A stretch of 64,000 bases of DNA from Metridium senile (lineage: Eukaryota; Cnidaria; Anthozoa; Actiniaria; Metridiidae). Below are positions 24,101 to 51,229 of the stretch, piece after piece. Position 1 is the first letter of the stretch. Every line of letters begins with the position of its first letter. The notes beneath the pieces were generated by a model, which worked only from the letters and a program-made list of their open reading frames with translations, searched no databases and was not told the origin of the DNA. The position numbers were made by a program, and so were the translations under genes. Location: NCBI GenBank assembly GCA_949775045.1, contig OX459107.1:14258679-14322678 (forward strand), in the 5' to 3' direction.

Positions 24101-27100
24101 CCATCATCCTTGACAACATCGTGATCATCACCATCATGATCGCAATCGTCATCACCATTATTACTATTATTATGAACAACAATACCATCATTGTCATCAC
24201 AATTATTACCTCCATCATAATTGACAACATCGTCATCATAATTGACAACATCGTCATCATACTGTCATAATCGTCATCACCACAAATCACCATCATTAAC
24301 ATCATCATCTACAACACCATTATTGTCATCATCATCATCACCATCATTATCATCACCACCATCATCAACATCGTCATCACCATTATCATCATCATCATTA
24401 TCATCATCACCACCATTATCATCATCATCTATTTCTTACCTGAGTGTATTCTACTATGTCTCCTTAAATCATTGGAGCTGTAGAATGCTTTAGGACATAA
24501 AGGACATTTATGCGGTCGTTCCCCAGTGTGAGTATATACATGTTGCTGTAGACCAAAAGGGTGTCTAAAGGCTTTTTCACACAGTGTACATTTCCACTTC
24601 CTGCAACTCATGTCAGGACATACTCTCTTGATGTGCCTAGCCAGGTAACTAAGCGACGTGAAGATCTTGTTGCACTTCCCACATGTGTAGCCCTCTGCAG
24701 AGAAATGACAACGTGATACGATATCTTATTAATAATGTCTTAGTAAGTAGGAATAATATTGGAAATTATTTGTGTCAATAAAATATAAAAACATGATATG
24801 AGTTAGTGAGTAACTCGATGTATCAGTCAACGTCGGTGACCGCGTAATTATGAAAGTTGATCTGAGATATTTGAGTCATTTTTGCAGTGAGTAACTAACT
24901 GTTGATGTATCGATTTACTCATTGAGTTACTTTTGAGTAACCACTAGTCAGTCATTTTTACAGTAACTGTGGATGCATCGATTTATTTAGTTATTTAGTT
25001 TTTACAGTTAGTAACTGTGGATGCATCGATTTACTCAGTTATTTGAGTAACCACTACTCAGTCGTTTTTACAGTGAGTAACAGTGTATGCATCGATTTAT
25101 TCAGTTATTTGAGTAACCACTACTCAGTCGTTTTTACAGTGAGTAACTGTGGATGCATCAATTTATTCAGTTATTTGAGTAACCACTACTCAGTGTTTTT
25201 TGCAGTGAGTAACTGTGGATGCATCCATTTACTCAGTTATTTGAGTAACCACTACTCAGTGTTTTTTTGCAGTGAATAACTGTGGATGCATCGCTTTACT
25301 CAGTTATTTGAGTAACCACTACTCAGTGTTTTTACAGTGAGTAACTGTGGATGCATCCATTTACTCAGTTATTTGAGTAACCACTACTCAGTCGTTTTTA
25401 CAGTGAGTAACTGTGGATGCATTGATTTACTCAGTTATTTGAGTAACCACTAACTACTCAGTGTTTTTTTTTGCAGTGAGTAACTGTGGATGCATACATT
25501 TACTCAGTTATTTGAGTAACCACTACTCAGTGTTTTTTGCAGTGAGTAACTGTGATTACATCAATGAATTTACTCAGTGAGTCATTTTCCTTTGCAACAA
25601 CAAGGAAGCCTATATACCAGGGTCGTGGCGAGGGATATTTTCTCGTAATTGATCTCGATTTTTTATACAAAAGTTTGATTCCTGATCCCAAAACCTCGCG
25701 TATTTTGATCCCTGATCCCACAAAAAATGTTGTGATCCCTGAATTTATTCATACGATCCCCGATCCCTTTTCTGTGATCCGTGATTCCAGCTGATTCGGA
25801 CAATGTGATCCCTCATCCCTCATCCCAACCCTGTACATACAGTGATTCATACGATCCCCATCCCTCTTCTGTGATCCGTGATTCCAGTTGATTCGGACAA
25901 TGTGATCTCTGATCCCTCATCACGACCCTGTACATACAGTGATTCCACTTACCTCTACCTATTCGATTGTACTGAGGATCAACATCGACATCACCAACTC
26001 TAAACATTCCTTTACTAGTAAACACCACGTCTTCGTCATCTTTAGTCGGATCTGACGAGCTCTGCTTCAGTCCTATTATCTCAATTCCATCAGGAACGCC
26101 AATGCTAAGTAGTGCTGTAGCAGCCTGTTCAAGGTTGAACTCACTGCTCCTTGATATGCTCTCACTGGTAGTCACTGAGACTGCGCTTGGTTCTTTTGGT
26201 GGAAGGGGTAAAATAGGCCTTTGTTTAATAGTAGGATGGGACATACTACTACCACCTCCTTCCTTCTTAAGTTCAGCAGATTTTGTCCTCTCATGGACAA
26301 GCTTCTTAACAGCTTGTTTGGCAGACACAGTTGTTGGTGATAACGAATCGGTAGGGGGATTGTTGTGAACATTCTGCTGCAAAAAACTACCCATAAGAGT
26401 TGATGTAGGAATGTTCACAGACATCAAATTAGTTTTCTTAGGGTTCACAGAAGTAACTTGTGTTAATGCTTGTAGCGTTGTTGTAGTTTGGTAAGGGTTA
26501 GAAGGGTTTAGAGTTTGATATTGTGGAGCAAGAGGCAGCCCTGACTGGGGCACTGCCATCCTTTTGCTCTCATCTCCTTGCTGTGTACGAGGAAGAATGG
26601 GCCTTCCACCTAATGTCAACATATTTTGTACAGATGAAACAGCACCTTGACTCGCACGGAGAGCATCTGACTTTGATACAGGTCTAGGTGCAACTGGGGG
26701 ATAACCTCCTTGTTCTAAACTCGCACAACTCTGGTTTGTATTTGGTGAAGCAACCAAATTCCGTGGCACCCCGCCTAGATTCTGAGGACTTCCAAGAAAT
26801 ACAACAGGGGACTTAATATTCCAAACAATGGGCTGTGGAACATTGGAGCCAACATTCCCTATAACCTCTTCCATTCCCTTCAGTGGCAGTGGGTTCTGCT
26901 TTCCTTCTGTCTTGCTAGTAGTAGAGTCAACAGTTGTCGCTGTGGTCTTCGTAGTAGAGGGTGTAGTAGTTAATGGTTTTATTGTCGTCACTTTGTTAGC
27001 CATGGCCAGGGACAAGGGTTGTTTGAGTTGTGGTTGGATGAGAGGTTGGTTTGGTAACATAAGGGAAGAATGTAGGGTTGTGTTAGCTAGACCTTGGTTC

Positions 27101-30100
27101 ATCAAAGGTGGGTTAAATCCTGGAATAGCTTGGTTTCCAGATAAAGTATTGACAACACTGGAAGGTCTCAACTGAGCTGCTATCTGGTTAAAACTTGGTA
27201 AAGTCCCGTGTGAGCTGACCATGGGCATTAGATTGGTAAATGAAGTTGTCATGTTTGGTGGTAGTAGCTGCGCGAAAGACTGTGATAAGGGTACTGGAGG
27301 CAACATTGCATGTAGCATATTCGGTGTCGTTGATGCTGTTGGAGATGTTGGTAGAGCTTTGGAAGGCAGTGAACTTGTACACCGTATCTGAGATTGTGCT
27401 ACAGTTGTAGCATATGTTACTGTGGACTTCTGTCTCTCTCCTGGATGAGCACTCCCAAAGCTACTGGTAACCTGAATCAAAGTCTTATCTGTTCTTCCCT
27501 CATCACGAGATATCGGAGACTTAGTTCTGAAACTAACAAGAGCTTCTGCTGCCTGCGAAACAATCTCTTCTGTATCAGAGATGCCCTTTTTCTCCTGTCT
27601 TGTATCATTGCCATGAAGCAAAGCATTCTGAAGATTCTCACTTGATATCTTCATCAGCATTTCTGCAGCTTGTTCAATGGAAATATCCTTTCTCCTTGCT
27701 TTTAGTTTATTATAGAGGCTATCAAAGACTGTTAATTTAAGTTGTGTAGTTTTGAATCCTTTTCCCTTCTGTTGTGGTTTTTCGACTGGTGTCCTTCGAG
27801 TTGTTTTTCCTTTTCCTGTTACTTTAGAAACTGGCTTTTTTGAAGTGCTACTTTTAGAAGCATTCTGATCATCCTTGTCTTCGATTGTCTCACTATCATT
27901 CTGCACTTCTTTATTGCTGGATTTTGATTGAACTGATTTTGTTTTCCCAGCTTTGCTTCTTGTAGCTTTTCTTGTTTTGATGCTCTCCTTGCTGTTTTTA
28001 TTTTTAGAATTTTTAGAGTCTATAACTTCTTCCTCACTCTGAATCTCCTCATCAGAACACTGTTGTGTTTTTTTACTAGGTTTGTTATTATTGTTAGCAA
28101 CATTTTTAGTTGTGTTGCCATTTTTCTTACTCTTGTTGTTGTTTTGTGTTTTTGTCACTTTTCTTTGGTTGGTAGGTTTGCCCTTGTTCTTTGATATGTT
28201 AGATTTTGGTTCTTTTTTGACAGTTATTTCCTTTTCTGTTGAGATATTTCTCAGCTTCCTTTTCTTGCTGGATGGTTTTGTTGTAATTGTTGTTTCACTT
28301 TGATCCAACGATTCGTTTTCACTGTTAGCTGCATCGTCTATTTCTTTTGCTGGCCTTTTTCTACAAGGAGAGGAATACATTGTGAAATCTTTGTAATAAA
28401 GATGTTGTTAGAGACAGATGAACTCATGCTTTGATAAACCATCCTCAGGAACCCAGGGGTAATCACCTGTCACTCGCTCCCAGGGAATGTAGTCTGTTGG
28501 AGCTTGTTCCGGAAGTCAAAATTCAGCTCTTTCCTGATTGGTCGACCTGCTGAGGTCGACCAATGAGGTAGACCAATGAAAATCAAGATAACCATTCAAA
28601 GAAACTCGTTAAATAAGTTTGAATTTTTGACTTCCAGAACAAGCTCCAACAGACTACGTTGCCAGAGGTATTTTTCTGGGAGCGAGAAACAAGCAACAGA
28701 AGATTACCCCTGGGTTCCCGAGGATGTTGATAAACTGGAAACTAGACTTGCTGTGAGTTATAACTATTCAATGTAGTGGTTGTGAGTGTAAACAAACCTC
28801 AGGGAAGAACCCCGATAAGGAGAGATGGTTATTTATGAATGAATGAAACGATTAAATGGAAACTAGCGAGTAAACTAGTATAGGATTTGTCAGTGTTCGA
28901 TATAAACGATATGTAATAGAATGAAATTTGAAACACCGTTACAATTACAGCAAACCTCAGGGAAGAACCCTGATAAGGAGAGATGGTTATTTATGAATGA
29001 ATGAAACGATTAAATGGAAACTAGCGAGTAAACTAGTATAGGATTTGTCAGTGTTTGATATAAACGATATGTAATAGAATGAAATTTGTAACACCGTAAA
29101 AATAGAAATAAAAACTAGCAAGTGAACTAGTATAGGCTACATTGGTGTTTGATATAAACGATAGGTAATAGAATGAAATTTGTAACAACGTAAAAATTAA
29201 ATGTCAACTTGACTTTACATACATTTCAAGGTTTAGCCCTTCGTCAGAGTAAAAAAAAATCTAATCTTTTTTACTCCGACAAAGGGCTAAAGCTCGAAAT
29301 ATCAGTAAAGTTAAGTTAACATATTTTACTTTGATAAACTGTTCACACTTATAGTTTAATAATTATTATTACTTGTACCTTTTGCTTTGCCTGATCTCGA
29401 TGCTTGCTTCATTGTGGTTCTGGAGATTGAAAAAATAGAATCAGACTAACATAATCACAATAAGAGTGAATGGCCTAAACCCAGGTGTAATTGATGTGTT
29501 GTGATCGCCTGGGAGTATGCGGTCATTAGAAAGTCTGTTGACCAGTGTGGGTGTCTGATATTTCAAGAGACTGGGCGGCATCCCTCAGGTTGTCAAAAAG
29601 TCAAACACTAATAGACTTTCTCAAGAATTCATTTACATGGTCTTTCTAAATATTTTTTATACCTGGCAATCAAACACTTGTGTTATAGGGAAATCTACAC
29701 TAGTTACAGGGGCGAATCTATTATTATTATTATTATTATCTAGGGGGTGTCCCTTCAGCCAATGGACACCACCCCCTAGTTCCACAATTACCCCTATTTT
29801 ATTTTAAGACATTTATGGACCGGCCACCCCCTTACACCTTAAGAGCCCTTCATTTGAAATTGGGACATCCCCCTGACAAATTTCTGGATCTGCCCTGAGT
29901 TACCGTTACTTTTCTCATTGTGTATCTATAAAATGCCTTGGTGACTACCCCTCCCCTAGCCAATAACACGGTCCAAAAGTACAACATTACATGTACAATA
30001 GTTACTCAGGAGTGAATGATAAGATGTAATCTTATTATATCAAATCATCAATATAGTATATACAATTTCTATTACTAAAGGGTCAACTATCATGTACAAT

Positions 30101-31484
30101 AATAGACATAACAATGTGAATGACTTAGTGAAAATATTTTTACTTTTTTATATTTTAAGTAAAGATTTCCACTCAAAAGTTGGCAAAAATCCATGATTAT
30201 AAAAAAGCACAATAAATGCAAAAACAGCTTAATCGGTCAATAGGTAATAGCATGTTTTTTATGTCTGGTTTTGTGTATAGCCACAATTAATTTATGTCGT
30301 TATTTGGCCCACTTTCGATCTAATCAATCACTTCTTCTAATTGTAACTTTCACAAATATATTTCTTATTCAATTAATTGTTGAAATTGATCGTCTTTGCT
30401 TTATATTTCAAATTAAAAATAGACAAAGCAGCTTTGTTTTGACAAAATACTTCTATTATGGTATTATATTGAGAGTCTGCAAATTTTAGAACACCCAAAC
30501 AGAGAGATCAAAACAGCCTTTTTTTATTTATTATTATTTTTTGCGTTTATCAACGAATTATTTAAAATGCATATCAATATTAAAAGTCGAGTATTAAAAC
30601 GACAAGATCTTTACTGCAATTACACCGTCTAGATATTTCGTCCTGTCTGGGAGATTTCGAGTCACAAAAAACAAATCGAAAAGTGGATTGCAAATTGACG
30701 CTGTATGAGCTGGATGACAGTGCAAGTTCAATTTCTTGGAAGACTTTCGCTTAGCTCGACAAAATTTCGCATTTAATGACATCCACGGCCAAAATAACAT
30801 TTATGTAACCCTCAAATTAGAACTATTACAGTTTGTAAGGCTCAATTTCATGTAAAAATAAAACAATTTGGTTGATAAAGCGAATAAGATAACTTTGAGG
30901 AGTGTGTCCTTGGTTTCGTGTCGTTGCAGGGAAATGTCGAATCAAGCCTTAGAGAAAAGCCCTTGAAAATGATTTTTTGCTTAAGGATTGCGACGAAACA
31001 CTCAAACACCGAGTTCTGATATAACAATATTGTAAAATTATTGCTCTTTGCTTAACAGGTTATATATAGTGGCCAAATAAATCGCTGAGCAACTTTTGAC
31101 CTCATATTTTGTGCAACCCGCAAAGCTTCCCAACGAAACACATGGCGAGAGAAAGCAACCTATAAGCCGTCCAAACAAGCGAAAATTTTGCCTCGCAACA
31201 GCTTAAATGCACACAAAACTCTCACCAAACAAGCTAGCTAGTTCTATTCTAGTATATCTAGTTTACAAATTTTAGGAGATCATCTTTTTACCTCAGTACC
31301 GGCTACTTCGTCATTTTCCGGTTCTGTTTCTCGATCAGTCCTACAACAAGGGCATTTGCTTGGATGAGTTCGCTTTCGCCTGCGAAAAAATCATTCAAAA
31401 ACTCACAATATGGCCAAGAAACCACCAGAAGTGCTTAGCATTGAAGTATTACCTTTGTCTAAGCCCACTATAAACTTCTGACAT
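21122..31484 (-). CDS. C2H2 zinc-finger protein with long disordered N-terminal half
   Basis: Probable nuclear DNA-binding regulator; orthology not recognised. Exons in order: 31484-31453 (ATG), 31379-31292, 29419-29379, 28360-25953, 24694-24440, 23775-23557, 22495-22406, 21441-21122 (TGA). All splice sites are GT..AG and phases match throughout (2,0,2,1,1,1,1), giving ~1150 residues. The N-terminus has a CPCC motif (exon 2). The long exon is Lys/Ser/Thr-rich, with KKRKLR- and RKRP-type basic patches, and three short QAAxxL segments. The C-terminus has nine fingers: one C2HC-like (YTCGKCNKIF..H..C) followed by eight C2H2 fingers, some with TGE/KP-type linkers (THTGERPHKC). The long exon is open upstream to a Met at 28380, but the acceptor CCTCTCCTTGTAG at 28361 joins in frame to the upstream exons, so that Met is probably intronic. 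The least certain parts are exons 1-3. Confidence 0.82.
22539..22800. mobile_element. MITE with ATACACCTATTTCAA ends
   Basis: Arms of ~65 bases are inverted (ATACACCTATTTCAATTAAC and GTTAATTGAAATAGGTGTAT; CTGAGACCGATAGGAATTGTG on both sides). Intron between fingers. A relative with the same tips is at 23283-23539. Confidence 0.85.
22800..22893. repeat. Short near-perfect palindrome
   Basis: GCCGATCTGTATCCGATATA and TATATCGGATACAGATCGG are inverted around a ~20-base loop, with ACAATAT/ATATTGT tips. It abuts the MITE ending at 22800. Confidence 0.85.
23283..23539. mobile_element. MITE, second member of ACACCTATTTCAA family
   Basis: GTACATACCTGTTTCAAAAA and TTTTTGAAATAGGTGTATAC are inverted. 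Arms include ATCGTTGTCGCA and TGCGACAACGAT. It ends ~20 bases before the finger exon's donor site at 23556. Confidence 0.8.
23790..24435. repeat. ATC/ATCACC microsatellite, zinc-finger intron 5
   Basis: ATCATCACC and ATCGTCATC runs fill nearly the whole intron between the exons ending at 24440 and starting at 23775. The open frames in it read as poly-Asp or Met/Val and are extensions of flanking finger exons. Confidence 0.95.
24890..25570. repeat. 66-bp minisatellite x~9
   Basis: Unit: GTAACTGTGGATGCATCGAT + TTACTCAGTTATTTGAGTAA + CCACTACTCAGTCGTTTTTA + CAGTGA. Intronic in the zinc-finger gene. Confidence 0.92.
25640..25945. repeat. GATCCCTGATCCC-type tandem repeat
   Basis: Repeated GATCCCTGATCCC phrases and two ~105-base direct copies containing GTGATCCGTGATTCCAG and TTCGGACAATGTGATC. 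Intronic, reaching to about 10 bases from the donor of the long exon. Confidence 0.75.
28439..28727. mobile_element. MITE in zinc-finger intron 3
   Basis: CATCCTCAGGAACCCAGGGG / CCCCTGGGTTCCCGAGGATG and GTCTGTTGGAGCTTGTTCC / GAACAAGCTCCAACAGAC are inverted. About 290 bp, non-coding. Confidence 0.85.
28780..29195 (+). repeat. Satellite S1, 3 units, with extra AACCTCAGGGAAGAACC segment
   Basis: Two ~155-bp units (AAACCTCAGGGAAGAACC..GATAAGGAGAGATGGTTATT + the S1 core AACTAGCGAGTAAACTAGTA) followed by a shorter S1 unit. The extra segment resembles the 3' part of the SINE at 44379-44650, so the array unit looks chimeric. Confidence 0.8.
29210..29257 (-). ncRNA. Hammerhead-ribozyme-like motif 1
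   Basis: On the minus strand: TTTTACT-CTGACGA-AGGGCTAAACCTT-GAAA-TGTA-TGTAAAG. The conserved core CTGANGA..GAAA is intact, stem II (AGGG/CCTT) closes a CTAAA loop, and the flanking TTTTACT / GTAAAG could form stem I with a minimal stem III. That arrangement resembles the hammerheads described in Penelope-like retroelements. Activity unknown. Confidence 0.45.
29269..29312 (+). ncRNA. Decayed hammerhead-like motif 2
   Basis: TTTACTC-CGACAAAGGGCTAAAGCTCGAAATATC-AGTAAAG. The GAAA side and the GGGC/GCTC stem are intact, but the CTGANGA side reads CCGACAA. Inverted relative to motif 1, about 10 bases away, together forming a palindrome. Confidence 0.4.
29465..29660. mobile_element. Palindromic element related to the 97-bp minisatellite
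   Basis: Contains CCAGGTGTAATTGATGTGTTGTGATCG and TTAGAAAGTCTGTTGACCAG, mirrored by AATAGACTTTCTCAAGAATTC. The same phrases make up the 10030-11090 array. Confidence 0.55.
29742..29778. repeat. Small hairpin CTAGGGGGTG...CACCCCCTAG
   Basis: CTAGGGGGTGTCC and GGACACCACCCCCTAG are inverted around an 11-base loop. Function unknown. Confidence 0.7.
29780..31290. other. Zinc-finger intron 2, no recognised feature
   Basis: AT-rich intron. The small open frames at 30271-30489 (plus) and 30594-30800 (minus) have no recognisable domain and are not needed by the splice phase of the surrounding exons. Confidence 0.5.
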
Positions 31485-32700
31485 CGTGAATCCGAGGAGA
31501 AAGCAGTAAAACAAGTTGTTGTGTTTGAAGAATCGAAAGTTGATCAGACATGTTTGTGTCAGAGTAAACCCTTGGTTTGCGTCAGAGAAATACCACAACT
31601 CAAATGAATTGGGCATTACATCATTAGAACATTGGTTTTGATTGGTTACCACAAAAATTTTAAAGACCACTTTTTACTAAAAATGACCTTAAAAACTTGC
31701 CAAAACTCACTTTTAATATCATATTTAATCATTTCATTATTGTAAGAATAAATGTTGAAGTTAAAATGAATAAAATTACATCAGCAATAAAATGTCGTGT
31801 TTTCTTGTTCTAAAGAACTTATGCTTCATGTGTTTGTTGGGCTTGGTGTCACGCACGCGCAGTATATCCCAAGTGAGGAATTGTGGGCAGGGGGAGGAAT
31901 TTTCCCGCGATTAGCACATGTACAGATGTAGTTGTTATAAGTTGTTTTCATTCATGTTCTGTTTCACTTTTGTCTCTTGTTCAACTTGACAAAATATTTT
32001 AAGAATATACATTTCCTGATAAACTTGTAAAATAATGCAATGCTAACTTGGAAGTACTGTCTGCGTCGAAGTTTCTGAGGAAAAAAGCAAAATAGAATAT
32101 CAGAAAGAGAGGCAAGATCGAGAGTTGAAAATTTCAGCTATTTTTTGTTTGTTTTTACTTTCAAAGAGAAGTACTTACGGACGCTTTGGAAACTTGTCTT
32201 TCAGAGAGCGGACAGAAATAATAACATTAATACTATATAATTATGTTTTAGATTTATTTTTCGTTATTAGTTTAGTTAGATCATTTTATTATCTTTTTAC
32301 GTTACAATTTTCTATATAGTCCATTATATAAGGGGGATGCCTTGCATGGGACTTTCCTTATTGGGTGACATATAGTGATGTATATTTTGTACTTTTTTTT
32401 CATTTTTAATGTTGTACTTTTATCACTCAATTAAATTGTTGAAAAACATTTTTTTTGTTAATAATAGTATTTTAAAGACGCCAAAGAAATGCTCCATCGA
32501 TAACAAATCTTACCTTACAAATATTTTTCAGCTGTGTTTTTCTTAATTTGAATAAAAAAAATTTTATCCAGAAACCACATTGAAAATATAGTTTCAACTG
32601 CATATCCTTAAAGTTTGATTATAATTTTTCCAAAAAATAATTTTCGTTTGAAGCCAAAAATATTTTTGCTGATACAAAAATATTTCAGTCTACTTCCTGC
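31485..32700. promoter_or_regulatory. Divergent promoter region: zinc-finger gene (left) and CCDC186 (right)
   Basis: The two starts (31484 minus, 33193 plus) are head-to-head, 1.7 kb apart. An E2F-like TTTCCCGC lies at 31901-31908. The rest is AT-rich. Whether the promoter is shared is inference. Confidence 0.4.
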
Positions 32701-32706
32701 AGAGGT

Positions 32707-32753
32707 CACGTGACTTACATGATGACGTCGCGAGTCTGAAATCCGCCATCTTG
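32707..32753 (+). promoter_or_regulatory. CCDC186 promoter motif cluster: E-box, CRE-like, YY1-like
   Basis: CACGTG (32707-32712), TGACGTC (32723-32729) and CCGCCATCTTG (32743-32753, reverse complement of the YY1 core) lie within 47 bases. A long 5'UTR then runs to the ATG at 33193, which is immediately preceded by an in-frame TAA. Short upstream open frames in 32942-33169 are probably UTR. Confidence 0.5.
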
Positions 32754-33192
32754 AAAACAAACCGCACGGCAAATATAATTTTTGAGTTCATAAAAACCAG
32801 CTCACTGGGATATTCTATCGCTACAAAGACGACAGGTTCAACAAGTAATTATCAAGAAGTGGATGTGAAAAGCAAGAATTTGGGTTCAGTGGACGAAAAT
32901 ATCTCCTGAAAAAATTCTTGTTCTTCGTGTAAACACAGCTTTTGGCTGATGAGAGTTGGGAAGATTTTCAATATTTTATAGCGTTCGTTACCGGCATTTT
33001 ATCGCAGTTGTTTTATACTGTATCAAGAGTTGATTATCTTTCAACTGTGCTGTGGGACTTGGAAAAGTTTTCTGCTTTAAATGCTGAGTTTTGTGGTTGT
33101 TTTGGAGGTAGATGCCTCTCTGTTATCATTCAGAACTGGAGTTATGTTGTCCTGAATGTTTCGCGGTAGCTCGGTTGGATTTTTAAGCCTAA

Positions 33193-49445
<16,253 letters not shown>

Positions 49446-49618
49446 CATTAACCTGGGATTATTATTCATAGGAAAAGCATTATAATTTATACAATTAGTA
49501 TCATTATTGATATCATTATTTAGGACGGAAAGGAGGATAGCTGTGAGGTTTTTCAAAGAATTTGTGAAATATGGTTTAATTTTTTGTAGCACTGCTTCAG
49601 TTAAATTGCTTTTCTTTA

Positions 49619-49845
49619 GAGCGAAAACACTAGAACCATGAAACAAAATCAAATTGTTAGTGTGTAATAGTTCTTATTTAGCGACTATTAGTTATTATAA
49701 AAGACAAGTAAAGTTGTAATGAAGTATTGTTTCCTTTTGTATTTGATGTTTCTGGTTGAGTGATACTGACTAAATATTCACTAAATAAAAACTATTAGTT
49801 AGTAACTATTTTGTTTTTATTTCATGGTTCTAGTGTTTTCGCTCT
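49619..49845. mobile_element. MITE, AGAGCGAAAACACTAGAACCATG family
   Basis: AGAGCGAAAACACTAGAACC and GGTTCTAGTGTTTTCGCTCT are inverted. The interior shares GACTATTAGTTA / CTATTAGTTAGTAACTA with 6517-6810 and 56252-56614. In the CCDC186 3' flank or UTR. Confidence 0.88.
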
Positions 49846-49876
49846 AATGGTATTTTTTATAACTTTTATAATTGAT

Positions 49877-50025
49877 GTGGGTGTGTTATGATTGTCTGGG
49901 TTTGTGTAGTTTTGAGAATGACTGTTCGTGTTGTTGTCTGACGTTTTGACAATAGCACTATGCAAAAGTCTTTCTCAAGACTACAAAAATACAACACGAT
50001 TACACCTGGGTAATTCAGACAATTC
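49877..50025. mobile_element. Palindromic element matching minisatellite unit of 10030-11090
   Basis: GGTGTGTTATGATTGTCTGG, GTAGTTTTGAGAATGACTGT on the left; TTTCTCAAGACTAC and ACACGATTACACCTGGGT on the right, inverted. Confidence 0.6.
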
Positions 50026-50029
50026 ACTC

Positions 50030-50880
50030 TTATACTTTTGTAATTATGCTGATATTATTAAAACCTGTATTGTTGAACTCCTTTGGAGTGTAAAGTCTAA
50101 CTAACATCCTTTTTTATTGAAAAAAATCCAGTCTGAGGCTTAATATTTCAATACAAAAGTGTCAGTATATTCATTCCCACTTGAAGTAATTGCATCAGAG
50201 TTTATTATTAGAACCTTTTATTACATTTGTCATGGTATTTAATTAACCTTGTGGTAAGGAATGCACTTCATCTTATGATTTTTTAGCATTAAAAATAACT
50301 TCTATATACGAGTGGTACCCTATAACACCTTATGACATTGTCCAATGGTACATTTCCATATACCGTACCTAATTGCAAGAACGGTGTCCTGCCTTTTGTA
50401 ATTTAGGTGGAAAATAATTAATAAAAAGACAAAAGAAGATCACTCCAGCTGAACTCTGTTATTCCTTTCTTACTAAATTACTAATGTTCTTTTTTCATGT
50501 GACAACATTCTTGCAATATTGTATATATATATATTTATGTCTTTTTCAATTAATGTTGAAACAGCTAGTTTACCAAGTAAAACTTATTTAGTTTTGTTGA
50601 GTTTTGCATATGGATATAAGAGCACCTTTATAGATAATATATCTATATATAACCAGACAGAAATTCGAGGGTAGGTGTAGCGAGGGTAGATAGAGGAGTT
50701 TGTTTTATATGTAGATATGATTTTGAATGGTAGAGATTGTTATGCGGTGAAGGATTGTGAATAAAAACATATCAAAAACATCTATTTGGTGTAATTTTTG
50801 TGATATTTTATGCTTATTTTCTATTTTTTAACCATCACTATTTAGTACTAATTATTACTACTTGTTTCTTGGGTATATTA
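50030..50880. other. CCDC186 downstream region
   Basis: AT-rich, no open frame of note. AATAAA-like hexamers occur (for example GTGAATAAAAACAT near 50758), any of which could serve 3' end formation. No repeat family recognised. Confidence 0.45.
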
Positions 50881-50902
50881 ATTGTATTTTTAGTATAACA
50901 TT

Positions 50903-51225
50903 CAGTGGCGGATCCAGGGTTTTCAAAAGGGGGGGGGGGGGGGGGGGGGATTTTGGAACCTTCGATTTTTTTGCCTTAAAATTTAAAAATTCAACAAAAC
51001 TCTTACAGTGTCTTCTTGTTGATCTCTATAAACCTCTGAGTTAATTTCAGCCAATTTCGTTCAGAAAAATTACCTTCTCCCTAATTTTTTCTGAACGAAA
51101 TCGGCTAAAACTAACTCAGAGGTTTATAGAGATCAACAAGAAGACACTGTAAGAGTTTTGTTGAATTTTATTAAATTTTAAGGCAAAAAATCGATGGTTC
51201 AAAAGTACCCATATATCCTTTAGTA
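50903..51225. mobile_element. Foldback element with GGCGGATCCAGGG end and poly-G tract
   Basis: CAGTGGCGGATCCAGGGTTT, then ~21 G residues at 50929-50949. Then ~115-base arms are inverted around 51068-51090 (TCTATAAACCTCTGAGTTA / TAACTCAGAGGTTTATAGA; GTTCAGAAAAATTA / TTTTTTCTGAACG). Right tip diverged. Confidence 0.75.
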
Positions 51226-51229
51226 AATC

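Noticed and set aside
28360..28380. Met at 28380 as start of the zinc-finger protein
   Set aside because: A strong acceptor at 28361 and perfect phase agreement with three upstream exons make these bases intronic.
32942..33169. 75-residue frame upstream of CCDC186
   Set aside because: Lies in the probable 5'UTR, no recognisable domain, and an in-frame stop separates UTR from the CCDC186 ATG.
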